From Deltaproteobacteria bacterium (lineage in GTDB: Bacteria; Desulfobacterota; Binatia; UBA9968): a DNA stretch of 7,617 nt. Of this stretch, positions 1-4,281 are shown in pieces. Below the pieces are notes generated by a model. The model did no database searches, was not told the DNA's origin, and saw nothing but the letters and a program-made list of their open reading frames with translations. Numbering within the stretch: the stretch's first letter is position 1; every line of letters begins with the position of its first letter. Both the position numbers and the translations under genes were made by a program. The DNA is taken from the NCBI GenBank assembly GCA_005879435.1, contig VBKX01000037.1, positions 1 to 7,617 on the forward strand. Direction: 5' to 3'.

Positions 1-584
1 GGAGTTTTTCCACCTTGGTCACGTAGTCGCGGTCATAGTGAATACGATGACTGTTGAAGCGGATCGCCGAGAAACGAAAGAGCAGCGGGGCATTGGGCTC
101 GACGACTTGTTGCCATTTGGCTTCTCCGGGAACGGCGGGAGTAGTTTTTGGCGCTGCGTCTGCCCGGGCTTCGCTGAGCATGCACATATCGCGTTCTTCG
201 CTCGATGACGGTCACCATGGCGCCGCTCGGTCCGTCGTCGATCTGAACATCGGCGATCTCGGTCTTGCGCGTAACCTCGTCGCCGATTCTCAACGGCTCT
301 TGGAACGAAACGCGAGTGCCGCCGATGCGACGCCGCGGCAGCGGAATCGGCGGGGCAATGCCTCCGCCCGACGCCTGCCCGTCGGTGCGCATCCTGTCGG
401 GCCGGTGCGATGCGGGGAATAGGCCGCCGTACCAACCGGGCGGGATCGGCGAGCCTTTGTCCAGCGGCGGATTCTCCAATCCCAACGTGGCGGCGAATTT
501 TACCATGAGCGACGCCGTGACCACGTCAGTCGCAGTTTCACTCTTACCGATGTAGCTTTTGAAGCTTTCTAAGGATTCAGCCAT
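1..584 (-). pseudogene. FAS1-like / MaoC-type (HTD2-like) acyl-CoA dehydratase, frameshifted and cut by the window edge
   Basis: Family role: hotdog-fold hydratases of the mesaconyl-C4-CoA/itaconyl-CoA hydratase or HTD2 type add or remove water across enoyl-CoA bonds in the cytoplasm. The N-terminal part (584 down to about 201, 128 codons) carries typical family segments: PIPPGWYGGLFP, GGGIAPPIPLPRRR, and the strand FQEPLRIGDEVTRKTEIADV. The frame then changes. From about base 199 to base 2 another minus frame continues as EERDMCMLSEAR, EPNAPLLFRFSAIRFN and SHRIHYDRDYV, the last being the conserved C-terminal hotdog region with the candidate catalytic His/Asp. Family members usually have roughly ten more residues between the VIERR and EERDM segments, so I infer a short deletion that is not a multiple of three. 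The start is well supported: GGAGGT at 593-598 lies 8 nt upstream of the ATG. The C-terminus lies outside the window. The family is clear; the exact substrate is not. A sequencing or assembly error could equally explain the break. Confidence 0.75.
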
Positions 585-592
585 GGCAGGTT

Positions 593-598
593 ACCTCC
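593..598 (-). promoter_or_regulatory. Ribosome binding site of the dehydratase gene
   Basis: The minus strand reads GGAGGT, a full Shine-Dalgarno core, with 8 nt to the ATG ending at 584. It fixes the start of the minus-strand dehydratase gene. Confidence 0.75.
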
Positions 599-614
599 AT
601 CGATATCGTATGTC

Positions 615-630
615 GCGGAGCGTAGTCCGC
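615..630. repeat. Short hairpin, possibly a degenerate REP-like element
   Basis: GCGGA (615-619) pairs with TCCGC (626-630) around a 6-nt loop, GCGTAG. It sits in the 205-bp gap between the dehydratase start and the RAYT gene, about 90 bp before a clear REP. The composition resembles the REP stems nearby, but the stem is short and no clear GTAG foot precedes it. It could be a decayed REP or chance. Between it and base 720 I see nothing else. Confidence 0.3.
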
Positions 631-720
631 AGAGGTTTGTTATGTCAAGCCGATGCTCATTCTGTACGATAAAAATCTGCCCAGCACTATTTGGGATGGA
701 TTGCGACTAGTCTGAGACTC

Positions 721-751
721 GTAGCCCGGATGTAGCAAAGCGTGATCCGGG
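721..751 (+). repeat. REP element with GTAG foot, upstream of the RAYT gene
   Basis: GTAG (721-724) is followed directly by a perfect 7-bp stem: CCCGGAT (725-731) pairs with ATCCGGG (745-751) around a 13-nt loop. A GTAG or GGAG tetranucleotide at the 5' foot of a short palindrome is the known signature of REPs recognised by RAYT transposases. A second copy in opposite orientation lies just after the RAYT gene (1319-1349), with the same 13-nt loop length. Confidence 0.8.
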
Positions 752-789
752 ATCTTGTCGGTGCGGCATAACCATCATAATATGCGGCC

Positions 790-1317
790 GTGGTTCAATA
801 CCGCCGCAATCTTGTGCCAGGTGCTACTTATTTCTTCACTGTGACGCTTCGCGACCGAAAAGCAGATTTCTTAGTTCGCCACATTCCGTTGCTGCGGGAA
901 GCTTTTCGATCAGTGCGCGGCCAACAGCTGTTCATGATCGACGCCATCGTTATTTTGCCGGATCACCTTCATTGCATTTGGACGTTGCCGCCTGGAGACG
1001 CGAATTATTCGAATCGCTGGCGCCGAATCAAGGCGCAATACTCACGCGAGCTAGCGGATACCGATGCGACAATCAGACAAAACGAGAAAGGTGAATACGA
1101 CGTGTGGCAGCGGCGTTTTTGGGAACACACGGTTCGGGACGAACGGGACTTCCAAGCCCATGTGGATTACATCCATTACAATCCGGTTAAACATGGTCTT
1201 GTGGAACGGGTACGGGAATGGCCGTATTCCTCATTTCATCGGTTCGTGCGACAGGGATGGTTGGGCGTGGATTGGGGCGGCGACGGGTCGTCTATCGATG
1301 AGGGGATGGGAGAGTGA
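790..1317 (+). CDS. REP-associated tyrosine transposase (RAYT, Y1/HUH family)
   Basis: A 175-residue single-domain HUH endonuclease, about the usual size for RAYTs. RAYTs cut single-stranded REP DNA using a metal-binding His-x-His pair and a nucleophilic tyrosine that joins covalently to DNA. Visible marks are the N-terminal YRRNLVPGATYFFTVTL strand, the HUH pair H59-L60-H61 within LPDHLHCIW, the WQRRFWEH segment, and Y127 within DYIHYNPVKHGLV, the presumed catalytic tyrosine. The C-terminal tail after about residue 160 is Gly/Asp-rich and less conserved. The start is GTG (VQYRRN follows), with no clear ribosome binding site. The only nearby upstream ATG, at 782, is in another frame. The gene is bracketed by inverted REPs, and its stop codon lies one base from the downstream REP. 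RAYTs are usually single-copy, domesticated-looking genes rather than self-spreading insertion sequences. The gene appears intact. Confidence 0.93.
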   Translation: MVQYRRNLVPGATYFFTVTLRDRKADFLVRHIPLLREAFRSVRGQQLFMIDAIVILPDHLHCIWTLPPGDANYSNRWRRIKAQYSRELADTDATIRQNEKGEYDVWQRRFWEHTVRDERDFQAHVDYIHYNPVKHGLVERVREWPYSSFHRFVRQGWLGVDWGGDGSSIDEGMGE

Positions 1318-1318
1318 C

Positions 1319-1349
1319 CCCGGATTTCGCTACGCTGCATCCGAGCTAC
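1319..1349 (-). repeat. REP element with GTAG foot, inverted, downstream of the RAYT gene
   Basis: Read on the minus strand, GTAG (1349-1346) is followed by CTCGGAT (1345-1339), a 13-nt loop and ATCCGGG (1325-1319). The stem has one G-T type mismatch. It matches the upstream REP in foot, stem and loop length but points the other way, so the RAYT gene lies between inverted REPs. It begins one base after the RAYT stop and ends six bases before the ribosome binding site of the next gene, so it lies in that gene's probable leader. Confidence 0.8.
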
Positions 1350-1355
1350 GAGACT

Positions 1356-1360
1356 GGAGG
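1356..1360 (+). promoter_or_regulatory. Ribosome binding site that decides the MBL-fold hydrolase start
   Basis: GGAGG lies 9 nt before the ATG at 1370. The reading frame is open much further upstream (back to 1064), but that stretch overlaps the RAYT gene in another frame and has no family resemblance. This site plus the signal sequence that follows settle the start at 1370. Confidence 0.8.
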
Positions 1361-1369
1361 ACCCTTCGG

Positions 1370-2425
1370 ATGAAAATAATTCATCGTTTTTTTTTCGGGG
1401 CAATGATTTTGGTCGGCATCGGCTGCGCCGCTTCCTTGTCCTCGCCGGTTGCCGACCCGCGCGCCGACCGTGAAAGAATGTCTGCCACTGACGATCCGGG
1501 TTGCACGGCGTCGACCTTGGTCTCTACAGGCGGAGCGTTTCCTAGAGATTCCCGAACGCTGGCGATCCGCTGGACGGGTTACACCAATTACGAGCTGGCC
1601 TACGACGGCCAGATAATTTTACTCGACGCTCATTTCGATCGAGGCAGTATGTTCCCACCACTGGGATTTACTGCCGCCGATGTTAAGCGAGCGAACGTCA
1701 TCTTGCTCGGCCACGGTCATCTCGACCATATGTCGGATGCCGCGTCTGTCGGCGCCAGAACCGGTGCGATTGTGGTTGGCGCACCGGTCACGACTGACAA
1801 GCTAAAAACTCAGGCCATTGATCCGAAACAGATCCGGACCGTCACCGGTCGCGGCGGCGAACTGCTCGAATTTCCCGGATACAAAATCGAACCGATTCTT
1901 GGCCGCCACGGTGAGCCGCCGAAAAATGTAACGGAGGCGTTCGACAACGCGCTCAAGGCCACAGCGCCGGCGCCGACCAAAGAACAAATAGCCGAGCGCA
2001 ACAAGATCCGAGAACGCGGCACCAACGATCCGCGCGTTGTTACGGAAGGAACGATTGCCTACCTGATTACACTGGATAACGGCTTTCGCATCATGTTTCG
2101 CGACAGCGGTGGAGTGATCACGGACTACGAAAAAGCTGCGATGGCCCGAATCGGACGTGTCGATGTCGCGCTGGTCGCTGTGTCAGCGTCATTTCTGCAC
2201 ACCCTCACGTCGCAGCGGGCGCTGGAGCATGTGCGGGCGTATAAACCGGATGTCTATGTTCCGGGCCATCACGATGCGCCGTTTAACGGTTTGTGGCGAG
2301 CTACCGAGCCGCTCTTTCAGATGATCAAAGACGAGAACCCGAACATCATCACAGTCTCGCGCGGGTATCGGGAACCGATCTGCTTCGATACGGAAAATAA
2401 TATTCAGAGAAGGCAAGGTCGCTAA
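1370..2425 (+). CDS. Exported metallo-beta-lactamase-fold metal-dependent hydrolase
   Basis: 351 residues. The N-terminus (MKIIHR then a hydrophobic run to about residue 18) is a signal sequence ending at Cys19. The preceding VGIG is only an imperfect lipobox, so either a lipoprotein or a cleaved periplasmic protein is possible. The metal-binding motif HGHLDH is at 115-120, with further likely ligands H180 (LGRHG), D245 (MFRDSG) and H300/H301 (PGHHDAP), which together give the full set expected of a di-metal MBL hydrolase. The layout (ligand-poor start, HxHxDH, late D and GH) resembles the UlaG / NAPE-PLD-like branch more than true beta-lactamases. The substrate cannot be read from sequence. 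A run of nine T at 1387-1395 encodes FFF inside the signal sequence and could be prone to slippage. The start follows a good ribosome binding site just after a REP. The gene converges on the small minus-strand gene 19 bp downstream. Confidence 0.88.
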   Translation: MKIIHRFFFGAMILVGIGCAASLSSPVADPRADRERMSATDDPGCTASTLVSTGGAFPRDSRTLAIRWTGYTNYELAYDGQIILLDAHFDRGSMFPPLGFTAADVKRANVILLGHGHLDHMSDAASVGARTGAIVVGAPVTTDKLKTQAIDPKQIRTVTGRGGELLEFPGYKIEPILGRHGEPPKNVTEAFDNALKATAPAPTKEQIAERNKIRERGTNDPRVVTEGTIAYLITLDNGFRIMFRDSGGVITDYEKAAMARIGRVDVALVAVSASFLHTLTSQRALEHVRAYKPDVYVPGHHDAPFNGLWRATEPLFQMIKDENPNIITVSRGYREPICFDTENNIQRRQGR

Positions 2426-2444
2426 GAATTACGACACCCACGAA

Positions 2445-2639
2445 CTACCGCGTCCGGTTATACGTGTAGTCTTCTCGTTCAGTTGTGCCCACTCGTAATT
2501 CGGCCGGGAGCGGAGCGCGAGCGAACTGCTCACAGCCGGGCTCGGTCATTATGTCCGCGCAGCGAGCCTTGTACAGCTTCGCCAGCTCAGAACCTTTTCC
2601 CGGTGCCGCATTGATTCCCACGATCAATCGAATTGCCAT
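2445..2639 (-). CDS. Antibiotic biosynthesis monooxygenase (ABM)-domain protein, apparently missing its middle
   Basis: 64 residues; ABM / YgiN-like proteins are normally about 95-100. They are small ferredoxin-like-fold dimers that oxidise quinols or other aromatics, or break down haem, without a cofactor. The N-terminal strand and helix are typical (AIRLIVGINAAPGKGSELAKLYKA, through EPGCEQF), as is the C-terminal tail ELRVGTTEREDYTYNRTR. The central part normally found between EQF and RAPLP is absent: the strand after CEQF, a Pro-Asp turn, the LLERW strand and the following helix. I infer an in-frame loss of about 30 residues with the junction near base 2520. The remaining protein could not form the complete fold. 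The start is supported by AAGGAG at 2645-2650. It could be a true short protein, a decayed gene or an assembly collapse; the family assignment rests on the two ends. Confidence 0.6.
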   Translation of the reverse strand: MAIRLIVGINAAPGKGSELAKLYKARCADIMTEPGCEQFARAPLPAELRVGTTEREDYTYNRTR

Positions 2640-2644
2640 AGTGT

Positions 2645-2650
2645 CTCCTT
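2645..2650 (-). promoter_or_regulatory. Ribosome binding site of the ABM-domain gene
   Basis: The minus strand reads AAGGAG, 5 nt before the ATG ending at 2639. A strong site in front of an internally shortened gene indicates that the start region is undamaged. Confidence 0.7.
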
Positions 2651-2758
2651 CGCTCGCTTTCGATCGGCGAGCAATAGTGTGTTTATCAAAAAGAACTATC
2701 GTTCAGTTCCGCAGATGGTGTCAAGAAGGAAGCTCAATCGAAGGCGAGAAGCGGATCG

Positions 2759-2830
2759 CACCACGAAGCGCACGAAGGACACGAAGGTTTCCGGTTATTA
2801 AGACTCGTTAACTTCGTGTGCTTCGTAGTG
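2759..2830. repeat. Imperfect inverted repeat built from CACGAAG units
   Basis: The left arm CACCACGAAGCGCACGAAG (2759-2777) and right arm CTTCGTGTGCTTCGTAGTG (2812-2830) are inverted copies matching at 17 of 19 positions; both differences would still pair as G-U in one RNA strand. The left side also shows three tandem 9-bp units starting CACGAAG, at 2762, 2771 and 2780. The loop (2778-2811) is AT-richer. It lies in the 222-bp gap between the minus-strand esterase end (2862) and the minus-strand ABM gene start (2639), so it could form a stem in the esterase 3' end. There is no T-tract after the stem on either strand, so a classical terminator is not supported. From memory, elements of this look recur between genes in many environmental bacteria. 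The rest of the gap shows nothing I can name. Confidence 0.75.
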
Positions 2831-2861
2831 AATTAATGCGCTAACCTTTAAACCACATGAC

Positions 2862-3524
2862 TTATACATGGCTCAAACTTCGCAGCACCGGCTCCAACAC
2901 CTTCCATACATTGGCGGCGACGATTTGATGGCCTTTGGCGGTTGGGTGCATGCCGTCCGGCAGGTTGAGCTCGCGCACACCGCCGACCCCCTCGAGAACA
3001 AATGGGATCAGCGGCGCGTGGTTTTTCTTTGCCAGCGCGGGATAAATCGCTTCGAATTCTGCGCCGTACTCGCGGCCCATGTTCGGCGGAACCTTCATGC
3101 CCGCGATGACAATCTTGGCGCCGGGATATTTTGTTTTTGTTCGATCCATGATGGCCTGAATGTTTTTCCGTGTGGTCTCGACCGGTAGTCCGCGCAAACC
3201 GTCATTGGCCCCGAGCTCCAAAACGAGGACGTCGACGCGATTTCTGAGCAGCCAGTTTAGCCGGCTCAAGCCGCCGGCGCTGGTGTCGCCGCTTTGTCCC
3301 GCGTTGACGACCTTGAATTGCCACCGTTTGGCGTCGATTTTCTCCTGAATGAGCGCGGGATACGCTTGTTCGAGATCGAGTCCGTATCCTGCGGTAATGC
3401 TGTCGCCTAAAAACAAAATCACGCCTTGCGTGGGTGTTGCGCTCATGAGGATCAGCGACAGGGTTACCGCAGCCGCAGTGCGTTCGACAAGCCTGGTAAA
3501 ACGGCTGAGTTGTGTCGTCATCAT
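2862..3524 (-). CDS. tesA: Secreted SGNH/GDSL arylesterase / lysophospholipase, TesA-like
   Basis: 220 residues, close to the roughly 200 of E. coli TesA (thioesterase I / protease I / lysophospholipase L1). The family hydrolyses acyl-thioesters, aryl esters and lysophospholipids in the periplasm. All SGNH blocks are present: block I FLGDSITAGYG with nucleophile S42; block II NAGQSGDTSAGG with G76; block III GANDG with N107; block V DGMHP with D190 and H193. The N-terminus has a basic start and a hydrophobic stretch (about 17-33) ending near PTQG, consistent with a signal peptide. Two adjacent ATG codons begin the gene; no Shine-Dalgarno is evident before either. It is divergent from the ybbA-like ATPase gene across 86 bp, the same arrangement as tesA and ybbA-ybbP in E. 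coli, which strongly supports the name. The gene looks intact. Confidence 0.93.
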   Translation of the reverse strand: MMTTQLSRFTRLVERTAAAVTLSLILMSATPTQGVILFLGDSITAGYGLDLEQAYPALIQEKIDAKRWQFKVVNAGQSGDTSAGGLSRLNWLLRNRVDVLVLELGANDGLRGLPVETTRKNIQAIMDRTKTKYPGAKIVIAGMKVPPNMGREYGAEFEAIYPALAKKNHAPLIPFVLEGVGGVRELNLPDGMHPTAKGHQIVAANVWKVLEPVLRSLSHV

Positions 3525-3610
3525 AAAAATTCTAAAGTTGATTTACTTGATAATAAACTATCGAGAGATTTGTCCCTTCGCTAAATTTCCTTTCGCCTAC
3601 TCCATACCGC
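3525..3610. promoter_or_regulatory. AT-rich divergent promoter region between tesA and ybbA
   Basis: This 86-bp gap separates two divergent genes and is clearly more AT-rich than its surroundings, so promoters for both must be here or within the genes. On the minus strand TAGAAT (3534-3529), similar to a -10 box, ends 4 nt before the first tesA ATG and 7 nt before the second. On the plus strand TTGATT (3538) and TTGATA (3547) resemble -35 boxes, but no convincing -10 lies at the right distance. Exact promoters are not resolved. Confidence 0.4.
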
Positions 3611-4269
3611 ATGAACAAGGACACCATCTTAAGCGTAGAGCATTTGAGCAAGGTTTTTAAGAGCGGCGAGCACAGCATTAACGTCCTGAGCGATGTGTCG
3701 TTCGCCATCGAGGAATTGCGATCTGCGCCGGGCTCGAACGGCCGAGCGAGGGCGCCGTCGAGTTTGACGGCGTCGCGCTGCACCGCGCCAGCGAAAACGA
3801 TCTTGCGCGCATTCGCAATCAGTCCATCGGCTTCATTTTTCAAAATTTCCAGTTGTTGCCGTCGCTGACCGCTCTGGAAAACGTCATGGTTCCGGCCGAG
3901 ATCCGCGGCGAAAACCATGCCCGCAGCCGCGCCGGGGATTTGCTGAAACAAGTGGGTCTCGACGGTCGTTTGAATCACTATCCGGTGCAGCTATCCGGCG
4001 GCGAACAGCAGCGCGTGGCGATCGCGCGCGCTTTCATCAATCAGCCCAAGATTCTCTTCGCGGATGAGCCCACCGGTAATCTCGACGCGGAAACCGCTAA
4101 AGACGTCATTAAACTAATTTTTGATTTGAACGCGACCCGCGGTACAACACTGCTGCTGGTTACGCACGATCAGGAACTCAGCCGGCAGGCTGGCCGGTTG
4201 ATACAATTGAGAGGCGGCCGGCTCGCTTTGGACAGCGCTGAAACGAAAGCGGCGCGGACGAGCGCATAA
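3611..4269 (+). pseudogene. ybbA: YbbA/LolD/MacB-like ABC transporter ATPase, Walker A region lost with frameshift
   Basis: The ATPase partner of the YbbP-like permease just downstream. The first part (3611 to about 3712) encodes the usual start: ILSVEHLSKVFKSGEHSINVLSDVSFAIE. The frame then changes, and from about 3712-3724 the next frame gives CAGLERPSEGAVEFDGVAL, the Q-loop GFIFQNFQLLPSLTALENV, the signature LSGGEQQRVAIARA (from 3991), Walker B ILFADEPTGNLD (catalytic Glu codon 4066-4068) and the H-loop His (codon 4165-4167). Between FAIE and CAGL, family members have about 21 residues including GxSGSGKTT. Only 11 nt are present here and no frame encodes a P-loop, so roughly 50 nt are missing by inference. 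As written, the product could not bind ATP, and the longest downstream start (3853) would give only the C-terminal half. The start ATG at 3611 has no clear ribosome binding site. The stop is 12 nt before the permease start, so the two form an operon. Confidence 0.85.
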
Positions 4270-4281
4270 TTTAGGCATCCG

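Noticed and set aside
1064..1369. Open frame extending the MBL-fold hydrolase upstream into the RAYT gene
   Set aside because: The stretch is the RAYT gene read in another frame. The hydrolase has a good ribosome binding site and a signal sequence at 1370.
197..2525. Shared 8-mer CGAGCGAA at the dehydratase (197-204) and monooxygenase (2518-2525) break points, as a possible recombination scar
   Set aside because: The same 8-mer also occurs at 2649-2656, away from any break, and it is absent at the ATPase break, so chance is enough.
2485..2811. Plus-strand open frame over the ABM gene and the inverted repeat
   Set aside because: It is antisense to the ABM gene, continues through the repeat, and shows no family features.
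3712..3724. Programmed ribosomal frameshift in the ABC ATPase
   Set aside because: No slippery heptamer is seen, and shifting frame cannot restore the P-loop because its codons are absent from every frame.
3532..3978. Minus-strand open frame covering the tesA-ybbA gap and the first half of ybbA
   Set aside because: It is antisense to the ATPase coding sequence and crosses the promoter gap, with no domain resemblance.
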